Assembly: GCA_036526195.1 (NCBI GenBank)
Contig: DATCYZ010000033.1
Span: 114,559 to 178,558 of the forward strand
Length of the DNA stretch: 64,000 nucleotides
Reading direction: 5' to 3'
Source: DATCYZ01 sp036526195
GTDB lineage: Bacteria > Pseudomonadota > Gammaproteobacteria > Burkholderiales > SG8-39
Part shown: positions 25,812-33,604 of the stretch, one piece after another
Layout of the letters: each line of letters opens with the position of its first letter
Position numbering within the stretch: the stretch's first letter is position 1
Translations under genes and position numbers: made by a program
The notes under the pieces: generated by a model
Databases searched by the model: none
The model's input: the letters and a program-made list of their open reading frames with translations, nothing else
Told to the model about the DNA's origin: nothing

Positions 25812-27353
25812 ATGAACGGCGCAGAAAGCCTCGTGCGCAGCCTCGTTGCCTCGGGCGTCGAGGCCTGCTTTGCCAACCCCGGCACCTCGGAGATGCATTT
25901 CGTCGCCGCGCTCGACCGGGTCCCCGGGCTGCGTTGCGTGCTCGGACTCGCGGAAACCGTGGTCACGGGATGCGCGGATGGCTATGGCCGCATGGCGGGC
26001 AAGCCCGCGGCCACCTTGCTGCATTGCGGCCCCGGCCTCGCCAACGGCATCGCCAACCTGCACAACGCGCGCCGCGCCAATGCCCCGGTGGTGAACATCG
26101 TCGGCGACCACGCGACCTACCACCGGCCGCATGACGCGCCGCTCACCGCGGACACCGAGGGCCTTGCGCGCGCGGTGTCGCACTGGGTGCGCACCAGCAT
26201 GTTGTCGTCCGACGTGGCCGCTGACGGCGCTGCCGCGGTGCGCGCCGCGCGCAGCGCCCCGGGGCAGGTCGCCACGCTGATCCTGCCGGCGGACACCGCA
26301 TGGAACGCAGGCGGCGCCGTCGTCACCGCCGCGCCGCCGCCCGCGCGCGCGCACGCGGCGCCCGACACGGTGCGCGCCATCGCCGCGGCGCTGTCGCGCG
26401 GCGAGGCCTCGATGCTGGTGCTCTCGGGCGAGGCGTTGACCGAGGCAGGGCTGGTCGCGGCGCAGCGCGTTGCGCAGGCCTGCGGCGCGCAACTGCGCAC
26501 CCCCACGCAGGTGGCGCGCATGGCGCGCGGCCGCGGTCGCGTGCCGGTGGACCGGATTCCGTACGTGGTCGACATGGCGCTGAAGGTGTTCGAGGGCGTG
26601 AAGCAGCTGGTGCTGGTCGCGGCCAAGCCGCCGGTGGGCTTCTTTGCCTATCCGGACAAGCCGAGCACGCTGTGGCCGAAGGATTGCGCGGTGCACGTGC
26701 TCGCGCGCCCGGAGCAGGATGCGGTTGCGGCGCTCGAGGCGCTCGCCGATGAACTCGGCGCGCCGCGCAAGGTGGCGATCCCCGCGCCGCCGGCGCTCGC
26801 CGGCGCGGCGCGCGGCGCCTTCGAGCCGCTCGCCTTTGCCCACACCTTCGCCACGCTGATCCCGGAGAACGCGATCGTCATGGAAGACGCGGTGACCTCG
26901 GGCCGCGCGCTGTTCGCGCCGACCTTCGGCGCGGCGCCGAACGACTGGATGCAGAACACCGGCGGCGCGATCGGGGTCGGCCTGCCGGCGGCGACCGGGG
27001 CGGCGATCGCCTGCCCGGACCGCAAGGTGATCTGCCTGCAGGCCGACGGCGCCGGCATGTACACGCTGCAGTCGCTGTGGACGCAGGCGCGCGAGAAGCT
27101 CGACGTGGTCACCGTGGTCTTCGCCAACCGCATCTACCGCATCCTGCAGGGCGAGCTGGTCTCGGTCGGCGCGCAGCCCGGCCCGACCTCGGAGGCGCTG
27201 TTCGACATCGGCCACCCGGATCTCGACTGGGTGAAGCTCGCCGCCGGCATGGGCGTCGAGGCGGTGCAGGTGGCGACGCTGGAGGGCTTTGCCGATGCCA
27301 TGCGCGGCGCCCTCAAGCGCCGCGGGCCCTTCCTGATCGCGTTCCGGATCTAG
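25812..27353 (+). CDS. Thiamine-pyrophosphate enzyme, acetolactate synthase large subunit-like
   Basis: A 513-residue TPP-dependent enzyme of the acetolactate synthase / benzoylformate decarboxylase superfamily. The N-terminal pyrimidine domain holds the cofactor Glu in GLAETVVTGCADGYGRM, and the C-terminal TPP/Mg site is QADGAGMYTLQSLW...FANR. It is shorter than IlvB (~570 residues) and lacks a neighbouring small-subunit gene, so it is probably not the main biosynthetic acetolactate synthase. ATG at 25812 has CCAGGAG upstream. Decarboxylation of a 2-keto acid is the safest general statement. Confidence 0.8.
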   Translation: MNGAESLVRSLVASGVEACFANPGTSEMHFVAALDRVPGLRCVLGLAETVVTGCADGYGRMAGKPAATLLHCGPGLANGIANLHNARRANAPVVNIVGDHATYHRPHDAPLTADTEGLARAVSHWVRTSMLSSDVAADGAAAVRAARSAPGQVATLILPADTAWNAGGAVVTAAPPPARAHAAPDTVRAIAAALSRGEASMLVLSGEALTEAGLVAAQRVAQACGAQLRTPTQVARMARGRGRVPVDRIPYVVDMALKVFEGVKQLVLVAAKPPVGFFAYPDKPSTLWPKDCAVHVLARPEQDAVAALEALADELGAPRKVAIPAPPALAGAARGAFEPLAFAHTFATLIPENAIVMEDAVTSGRALFAPTFGAAPNDWMQNTGGAIGVGLPAATGAAIACPDRKVICLQADGAGMYTLQSLWTQAREKLDVVTVVFANRIYRILQGELVSVGAQPGPTSEALFDIGHPDLDWVKLAAGMGVEAVQVATLEGFADAMRGALKRRGPFLIAFRI

Positions 27354-27375
27354 CCGGAGGCCGCAGTCGCGCCGC

Positions 27376-30300
27376 TCAGGGATCGCGCCGGCGGTCCTGC
27401 GGGCCGTGCAGGGCCGCGGCGCCGGCCGGCAGCGCGGCGCCGCGCCGCCGCTCGCGCCAGTTCTCGATCAGCGAATACGCCGCCGGCACCACCACCAGCG
27501 TGAGCAGCGTCGAGGTCACCATGCCGCCCATCACCGCGATCGACAGCGGCTGGTTGGTCTCGGCGCCCGCCCCCAGCCCCAGCGAGGCCGGCAGCAACGC
27601 GAGGATCAGCGTGAGCGAGGTCATCAGCACCGGGCGCATGCGGATCGGGCAGGCGTCGGCGAGGGCCGCATCGACGCCCATGCCCTGCGCGCGCCGCTGG
27701 TTGGTGAGGTCGACCAGCAGGATCGAGTTCTTCGCCACCAGGCCGATCAGCAGCACCAGGCCGATGCCCGAGTAGATGTTCAGCGTGTGCGTGCGGATCT
27801 CCCAGCCCACCAGCGCACCGAGTTGCGACAGGGGCTGGAACATCCACAGCGCGAACACACCGCCGATGATGGCGAGCGGTACCGCCAGCATGATGAGCAG
27901 CGGTTGCAGGAACGAGTTGAACTGGCTGGCGAGGACCATGTAGAGGAGCACCAGCGCCAGCACGAAGGTGAAGATGGTGGCGCCGCTGGTCTTCTCGAGC
28001 TGCTCCGCCTCACCGATGAAGGCGACGGAATAGCCGATCGGCAGGTCGCTCGCGGCGGCGCGCACCTTCTCGATGGCGGTGCCAAGCGCCACCGCCGGAG
28101 TGGCGTAGAAGGTGGCAGCGTACTGCAGGTCGAAGCGGCCGATGACCGCCGGTCCGACCACTTCGCTGAAGCGCGCCACGCTGTCCAGCCGCACCAACTG
28201 CCCGGTGCGGTTGCGCAGGTAGATCTTCGACAGGTCGGCCTGCTGGCGGAACTCGCCCTCTTTCGCCTTCACGCGGATGTCGTAGCGCTCGCCGTCGCCC
28301 GGGATGTCGTTGTACTTGGCAATGTCGATGCCGCCGGTGAGCATGTTGATGGCGAGCGCGACGTCCGAGGAGTTCAGCCCGAGTCCGGCGGCGCGTACCC
28401 GGTCCGGCTGCAGCACCAGTTGCGGCAGGTTGAGCTGCAGGTCGGTGTCCATGCGTCCGATGCCGGGGTCCGCCTGCAGCGTGCGCTGCAGTTCGGTGGC
28501 GAGCCGCCCCATCTCCTGCAGGTTCGGGCCCTTGACGACGAACTGCAGCGGTTCCGAGCGTTGCCCCTGGACCAGTCCGGGCGGGCGCGGGAAGACCCGC
28601 GCGCCGGCGATCTGCGACAGCTCGCGCCGCAGCACCACCAGGATCTCCTGCTGCGAGCGCTTGCGCTCGGCGCGCGGCTTCATGCGCACCACCAGCGTCG
28701 CCTGGTTCACCTGCCCCGCCGAGCCCAGCCCGATGATGCCGAACTCGGTGACGATCTCCTTATGCCGGAAGACGATGGTCTCAACCTCGCGCAGCTTCGA
28801 TTCCGTGTACTCGATGGACGAGCCGAGCGGTGTGCGGATGCCGACCAGGAAGCGCCCCTCGTCCTGCTGCGGCGCGAGTTCCGTGGGCAGCTGCTTGAAG
28901 AAGAAGACCGAGGACAACGTCACCGCGAGCGCCGCCAGCATCACCAGCCAGCGGTACTTGAGCGAGCCGTCGAGCGCGCGCCGGTAGAGCTGCTCCATGC
29001 CCTGGAAGAAACGCTCGAGCGCCCAGTACACGCGCCCGTGTTGTGCCTTCACCTCGAGATAACGCGAGCACAGCATCGGCGTCAGGGTGAGGGACACGAA
29101 AAGCGACACCAGCACGCCGAAGGTCACCACGACGGCGAATGAACGCAGGAACTGGCCGAGGATGCCGGAGACGAAGATCACCGGCGCGAAGATCGCCACC
29201 AGCGCAAAGCTCGCCGCAATCACGGCAAAGGCGACCTCGCGGCTGCCGGTGGCGGCCGCGGTCATGGCGTCGGTCCCGGGGTCCTCCTCACGGTGCCGGT
29301 AGATGTTTTCCAGCACCACGATGGCATCGTCCACCACCACGCCGATCAGCAGCAGGAGCGCGAGCAGCGTCACCGAGTTGAAGGTGTAGCCGAAGAAGTA
29401 CATCACCGCGATCGCGCCGAACAGCGACACCGGGATCGAGGTCGCGATGATCAGCGTCGAGCGCAGGCTCTTCAGGAACAGCCAGACGATGAGCGCGGCG
29501 AGCAGCGTGCCCTCGATCAGGTGGTTCTTCAGCGAACTGACCATCTCGCCGATGAAGATCGCGTCGTTCTGCACGTAATGCAGCGCCAGCCCCGGCGGCA
29601 GCTGGGCGCGAATCTCGCCGTCGACGCGGGCTTGCACGGCGTGGATGATGTCCACGGTGTTGGTGTTCGGCACCTTGACGATGCCCACGCCGACGGTGGG
29701 CTTGCCGTTGAAGCGCGCGAGCTGGCGGAAGTCCGTCAGGCCGTCCTCGATCTCGGCGACATCGCGCAGCCGCACCGGCGCGCCCTCGCGCTGGCCGATG
29801 ATCATCGCGCCGAGTTCGTCGAGGCGATGGAATTCAAGGTCGAGCTTCACCAGGTGCTCGGTGGTGCGGCCGGTGAGGAAGCCGCCGGAGAACTGGATGT
29901 GCTCCTTGCCGAAGGCCTCGGCGATGTCCTGCGCGGCGACGCCGAAGGCCGCCATCTTCGAGGGTTGCAGGTTGACGCGGATGGTGCGGTCGCGCCGCCC
30001 GCCGATGCGGATCTCGCCCACGCCGTCAATGGTCTCGAGGCGCTTCTTGATGATGTTGATGGCGTATTGGTTGAGCTGCTGCTGGGTGCGATCGCCCTGC
30101 AGGGCCATCCACATGATGGGCGAGGTGTTGGTCTCGACCTTCGCGACCACCGGCGGGTCGGCGTCCTTTGGCAGGCGGCGCACCACCTGGTTCACCTTCG
30201 CCTGCACCTCCTGGAAGGCGGAATCGATGCGTTTGTCGAGATTGAAGGTGATCGACACCACGGAAACGCCGGGCGAGGAGGTCGACTGGATGTGCTCGAT

Positions 30301-30528
30301 GCCGGGCACGCTGTTGACCGCGGTCTCGATCAGGTTGGTGATCGCCGCGTCGATGACGTCCGGGTTGGCGCCCTTCTGCGCCGTGGTGACCGAGACCACC
30401 GGGAACTCGATGTAGGGCAGCTTGTCGACGCCCATTCGGGTGTAGGCGATGACGCCGAACAGGATCAGCACCGCGTTCAGCATGAACGCGAGGACGTGCC
30501 GCTTGATGGACAGTTCAGGGAGCGTCAT
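27376..30528 (-). CDS. RND efflux pump inner-membrane transporter (AcrB/HAE1 family)
   Basis: A 1050-residue proton-driven exporter with the duplicated RND layout: 12 membrane helices and two large periplasmic loops. The proton-relay Asp pair is in GVVVDDAIVVLENIYRH and the paired Lys in GLVAKNSILLVDLTNQ. The N-terminus LSIKRHVLAFMLNAVLILFG is typical. It starts 3 bp after its adaptor gene. No outer-membrane TolC-type gene is seen in the window, so an outer channel must be shared. Substrates unknown. Confidence 0.93.
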   Translation of the reverse strand: MTLPELSIKRHVLAFMLNAVLILFGVIAYTRMGVDKLPYIEFPVVSVTTAQKGANPDVIDAAITNLIETAVNSVPGIEHIQSTSSPGVSVVSITFNLDKRIDSAFQEVQAKVNQVVRRLPKDADPPVVAKVETNTSPIMWMALQGDRTQQQLNQYAINIIKKRLETIDGVGEIRIGGRRDRTIRVNLQPSKMAAFGVAAQDIAEAFGKEHIQFSGGFLTGRTTEHLVKLDLEFHRLDELGAMIIGQREGAPVRLRDVAEIEDGLTDFRQLARFNGKPTVGVGIVKVPNTNTVDIIHAVQARVDGEIRAQLPPGLALHYVQNDAIFIGEMVSSLKNHLIEGTLLAALIVWLFLKSLRSTLIIATSIPVSLFGAIAVMYFFGYTFNSVTLLALLLLIGVVVDDAIVVLENIYRHREEDPGTDAMTAAATGSREVAFAVIAASFALVAIFAPVIFVSGILGQFLRSFAVVVTFGVLVSLFVSLTLTPMLCSRYLEVKAQHGRVYWALERFFQGMEQLYRRALDGSLKYRWLVMLAALAVTLSSVFFFKQLPTELAPQQDEGRFLVGIRTPLGSSIEYTESKLREVETIVFRHKEIVTEFGIIGLGSAGQVNQATLVVRMKPRAERKRSQQEILVVLRRELSQIAGARVFPRPPGLVQGQRSEPLQFVVKGPNLQEMGRLATELQRTLQADPGIGRMDTDLQLNLPQLVLQPDRVRAAGLGLNSSDVALAINMLTGGIDIAKYNDIPGDGERYDIRVKAKEGEFRQQADLSKIYLRNRTGQLVRLDSVARFSEVVGPAVIGRFDLQYAATFYATPAVALGTAIEKVRAAASDLPIGYSVAFIGEAEQLEKTSGATIFTFVLALVLLYMVLASQFNSFLQPLLIMLAVPLAIIGGVFALWMFQPLSQLGALVGWEIRTHTLNIYSGIGLVLLIGLVAKNSILLVDLTNQRRAQGMGVDAALADACPIRMRPVLMTSLTLILALLPASLGLGAGAETNQPLSIAVMGGMVTSTLLTLVVVPAAYSLIENWRERRRGAALPAGAAALHGPQDRRRDP

Positions 30529-30531
30529 GAC

Positions 30532-31755
30532 TTACCCCTTCGCCGCAGCATCCTTCGCATCGGTGGCGGGCGGTCCGCCGCCCGGACGGTCCCCGGATTT
30601 CATCCCGCCCTTGCCTTCCGGCCTTGCGCCGTCCTTGCCTTCGGGTTTCGCGCCCGGCTTGGCCGCCGGCTTCGGGAACGCCACGGCGGCGCCGTGGGTG
30701 AGGAATCCCGCGCCGTCCACCGCGACCGTTTCGCCGGCCGCCAACCCCTTCACGATCTCCTGCAGGGCGTCCTGCTTGAGCCCCGTCTCCACGACGCGCT
30801 GCTCGGCCTTGCCTTCCCTGATCACGTACACCACCTTGCCTGCGGGCCGCAGCACGACGCTCTGCTCGGGGACCATCAGCGCCTTGTCCTTCACCGCGAT
30901 GACGATGCGCGCGGTGACGCTGCCGCCGCCGCGAAACGCCGGGTCGGAGGTCTCAAAGCGCACGATCGCGTTGAGCGCGCGATTGGCCGTGCCCACCGTC
31001 GGCTTGATGTCGTTGATGGCCGCCTCGACGACGCGGCTCGGTGCCGCGGGCGTGAAGAAGCGGACCTTCAGGCCCGGCTGGATGCGCTCGGCGGCGCTCT
31101 CGGGCAGCAACAGCTGCGCGCGCAGCACCCGTGTCCCGACCATCGTAAAGAGCAGGTCGCCGACCTTCACGAAATCGCCGCTGGCGACCGCCTGGCGTTC
31201 GATCTCGCCGTCCATCGGCGCAAGCACCCGTGCCTTGCCGATGCTGCGCCGCGTCTGGTCGCCGCGCGCCTTCGCCGCCGCGAGCTGGTCGCGCTGGGCG
31301 TTGCGCTGCGCGGTGGCATCGTCCACCGCGTTCTGCGAGATGAAGCCCTTCTCCATCAGGCGCGTCTGGCGCTCGACGACACGCTCGGCCTGCTCCAGCA
31401 GCGTCGATAGCCGCGCGATGTCGGCGGTGTCCGCGCGCGCCTGGATCTCGAAATCCTGCGGGTCGATCTCGGCGAGCAACTCGCCTTTCTTCACCTTTTT
31501 GCCGGTATGCGCGAGGACCCGGATCACCCGGCCCGCGACCTCCGCGCCGAGCTTCGGGTCCATGACGTTCTCGAGGGCGCCGACAACCTCCTCGTAGACC
31601 TCGAAGCTGCGCGGCTGCACCTGCGTCGCGGTGACGAGGACGGGCGGCGGGCCGGCCGGGCGCTTGGTCGGCGCCGCCTCCTTGCCGCAGGCGGCCAGCA
31701 GCGCGGCACACAGCACGAGCGCCGGCAGGCGAACGGGAAAACGCAGGATCCTCAT
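30532..31755 (-). CDS. RND efflux periplasmic adaptor (membrane fusion) lipoprotein
   Basis: A 407-residue adaptor: lipoprotein signal with lipobox LAAC (Cys about residue 22), lipoyl/barrel-sandwich halves (GAEVAGRVIRVLAHTGKKVKKGELLAEID; LAPMDGEIERQAVASGDFVKVGD), an alpha-hairpin between them, and beta-barrel domains after. The last ~50 residues form a Lys/Gly/Pro/Ala-rich tail unusual for adaptors. The ATG at 31755 overlaps the lysA stop by 4 nt (ATGA); the frame is open upstream inside lysA, which is spurious. Confidence 0.9.
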   Translation of the reverse strand: MRILRFPVRLPALVLCAALLAACGKEAAPTKRPAGPPPVLVTATQVQPRSFEVYEEVVGALENVMDPKLGAEVAGRVIRVLAHTGKKVKKGELLAEIDPQDFEIQARADTADIARLSTLLEQAERVVERQTRLMEKGFISQNAVDDATAQRNAQRDQLAAAKARGDQTRRSIGKARVLAPMDGEIERQAVASGDFVKVGDLLFTMVGTRVLRAQLLLPESAAERIQPGLKVRFFTPAAPSRVVEAAINDIKPTVGTANRALNAIVRFETSDPAFRGGGSVTARIVIAVKDKALMVPEQSVVLRPAGKVVYVIREGKAEQRVVETGLKQDALQEIVKGLAAGETVAVDGAGFLTHGAAVAFPKPAAKPGAKPEGKDGARPEGKGGMKSGDRPGGGPPATDAKDAAAKG

Positions 31756-32999
31756 TTCGGCACCGACTCCATGGCAAGCATTTCCTCGACCGTCTCGCGG
31801 CGTCGCACCAGATGTGCGGCGCCACCGTCCACCAGCACTTCGGCGGCGCGCGGCCGGGTGTTGTAGTTGGAGCTCATGACCATTGCGTAGGCGCCTGCGG
31901 ACATGACGGCCAGCAGGTCGCCGGCCTGCGCGGCAAGTCGGCGGTCTTTGGCGAGGAAATCGGCCGACTCGCAGACCGGGCCGACGACGTCGACCACGGC
32001 CCCGGCCGCCTGCGCGGGCGCCTCGCGCACCGGCAGCACCTCGTGCCAGGCGCTGTACAGCGACGGGCGCAGCAGGTCGTTCATGGCCGCATCGACCACG
32101 AGGAAGCTCTTTGCCTCGCCGGGCTTCACGTACTCGACGCGGGTGAGGAGCACGCCGGCATTGCCGACGATCGAGCGACCCGGATCGACGATCAGCATCT
32201 CGCGCCGACCGGCAAGCGCGCCGCGGATCGCCGCGATCGTCTCGCCCACCGGGCGCGGCGTCTCGTCGCGGTAGCGGATGCCGATGCCGCCGCCGACGTC
32301 GATGTGCGAAAGCGTGATGCCGGCCCGCGCAAGGCGCTCGACGAGGGCGATGATACGCACCGTCGCCTCCACCAGCGGCGCGCCGTCGGTGAGCTGCGAG
32401 CCGATGTGGCAGCCGATGCCCGTGACCTCGATGTGCGCCGAAGCCGCAGCCCGCCGGTACAGCCGTTCCGCGTCCGCGTAGGCCACGCCGAACTTGTTCT
32501 CGCGCAGGCCGGTCGAGATGTAGGGATGGGTTTTCGCGTCGACATCCGGATTGACGCGAAAGGCGACTGGCGCGCGAAGGCCGAGCCGTCCGGCCACCGC
32601 CTCGACACGCTCGAACTCGGCCTCGGACTCCAGGTTCAGGCTCAACACGCCCGCTTCGAGCGCCTGCGCGATCTCGGCTTCGCTCTTGCCGACGCCCGAG
32701 AACACGGTGCGCCGCGCATCCCCCCCCGCGGCGAGCACCCGGGCAAGCTCGCCGCCGGAAACGATGTCGAATCCGGCGCCGAGCCGCGCCAGCAGTGCGA
32801 GCACTGCGAGGTTGGAGTTCGACTTGACCGAATAGCACACCATCGACGCGCAACCCTCGAGCGCATCGGCGTAGCTGCGATACGCCGCCTCGATCGCGGC
32901 GCGCGAATAGACGTAGCAAGGCGTGCCGTGCCGGCGCGCGATCTCCTCGAGCGGCACCTCTTCGGCGCGCAGTGCGCCCGCGACGTACGCAAAGCTCAT
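31752..32999 (-). CDS. lysA: Diaminopimelate decarboxylase
   Basis: Last step of lysine synthesis: meso-DAP to lysine, PLP-dependent. The 415-residue protein has the PLP lysine in YSVKSNSNL, GFDIVSGGEL, the HIDVGGGIGI glycine loop and C-terminal LLAVMSAGAYAMVMSSNYNTRPR (given here as the family's substrate-binding end). It follows lptM by 9 nt, as in many proteobacteria, and overlaps the RND adaptor gene by 4 nt, an unusual coupling. Confidence 0.96.
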   Translation of the reverse strand: MSFAYVAGALRAEEVPLEEIARRHGTPCYVYSRAAIEAAYRSYADALEGCASMVCYSVKSNSNLAVLALLARLGAGFDIVSGGELARVLAAGGDARRTVFSGVGKSEAEIAQALEAGVLSLNLESEAEFERVEAVAGRLGLRAPVAFRVNPDVDAKTHPYISTGLRENKFGVAYADAERLYRRAAASAHIEVTGIGCHIGSQLTDGAPLVEATVRIIALVERLARAGITLSHIDVGGGIGIRYRDETPRPVGETIAAIRGALAGRREMLIVDPGRSIVGNAGVLLTRVEYVKPGEAKSFLVVDAAMNDLLRPSLYSAWHEVLPVREAPAQAAGAVVDVVGPVCESADFLAKDRRLAAQAGDLLAVMSAGAYAMVMSSNYNTRPRAAEVLVDGGAAHLVRRRETVEEMLAMESVPK

Positions 33000-33008
33000 G
33001 GGGGGACC

Positions 33009-33203
33009 TTACTGCGGCTTGCCGGCGTCGCCGCCCTCGGTGCGCGGCTCGGCCGGATACGGCACCGGCTTGTACACCGGTTCGGTCTTCGGCGGCTTGA
33101 CGCCGGGGGGCGGCTTGTCGCGCAGATAAAGCTCCCCGCGCTGGCCGCAGCCGACCGCGACCAAGCATGCGAGGACGGCCAGAACAAGGGGCGCGCGGGG
33201 CAT
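33009..33203 (-). CDS. lptM: Small lipoprotein, LptM/YifL-like
   Basis: A 64-residue lipoprotein: signal peptide with lipobox VAVGC (Cys19), then GQRGELYLRDKPPP and a Pro/Lys-rich tail. The CG(Q)xGxLYLP-like segment after the Cys and the position before lysA match LptM (YifL), which in E. coli helps oxidative maturation of the LPS translocon protein LptD. Short length makes similarity-based calls weak, but lipobox, motif and context agree. Confidence 0.82.
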   Translation of the reverse strand: MPRAPLVLAVLACLVAVGCGQRGELYLRDKPPPGVKPPKTEPVYKPVPYPAEPRTEGGDAGKPQ

Positions 33204-33256
33204 CTTCAGAGGGGCTGCACTAAAATATCGATGCTAGCACGGAGGCGCCGCACCCC

Positions 33257-33604
33257 ATGATGTCAAGCCTGACAGATTCCGAGTTCGAGGCCCTCACCGA
33301 TGCCGAGCTTGAACGCATCGAGCAGGCGCTCGAGGCCTGTGGCGTGGATGCGGACCTCGAGCCCAAACCCGGCGGGGTGCTCGACATCGAGTTCGCCGAC
33401 GGCTCCAGGATCATCATCAACCGGCACGGGGCGGCGCGCGAACTCTGGGTCGCGGCGCGCTCGGGCGGGTTTCATTTCCGCTGGGACGGGACGGCTTGGC
33501 ACGACTCCCGCGACGGCAGCGAGTTCTACGCGGCGCTCTCGCGGCTGGTGTCGGCCCAGAGCGGCGAAGGCGTCGTGCTCGCGCCTAGACCGGCGGCGCC
33601 TTGA
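33257..33604 (+). CDS. cyaY: Iron-sulfur cluster assembly protein CyaY (frataxin)
   Basis: A 115-residue frataxin homologue: acidic first helix (DSEFEALTDAELERIEQALEA), GVLDIEFADGSRIIINRH, ELWVAARSGGFHFRW and WHDSRDGSEFYAALSRL, in the family order. It modulates Fe-S assembly by IscS. Divergent from lptM-lysA as in many proteobacteria; a TAAAAT -10-like hexamer is at 33221-33226 and GGAGG precedes the ATG. Its last 20 nt overlap the convergent mrcA. Confidence 0.94.
   Translation: MMSSLTDSEFEALTDAELERIEQALEACGVDADLEPKPGGVLDIEFADGSRIIINRHGAARELWVAARSGGFHFRWDGTAWHDSRDGSEFYAALSRLVSAQSGEGVVLAPRPAAP

Noticed and set aside
29293..31410. 705-codon + strand open frame opposite the RND pump
   Set aside because: Composition is His/Arg/Asp/Leu-rich and repetitive, with no recognisable domain. 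It is a shadow of the pump and adaptor genes.
30532..33168. Apparent 878-residue protein joining the RND adaptor to upstream sequence
   Set aside because: The upstream part lies in another frame of lysA; the adaptor begins at its own lipoprotein signal at 31755.
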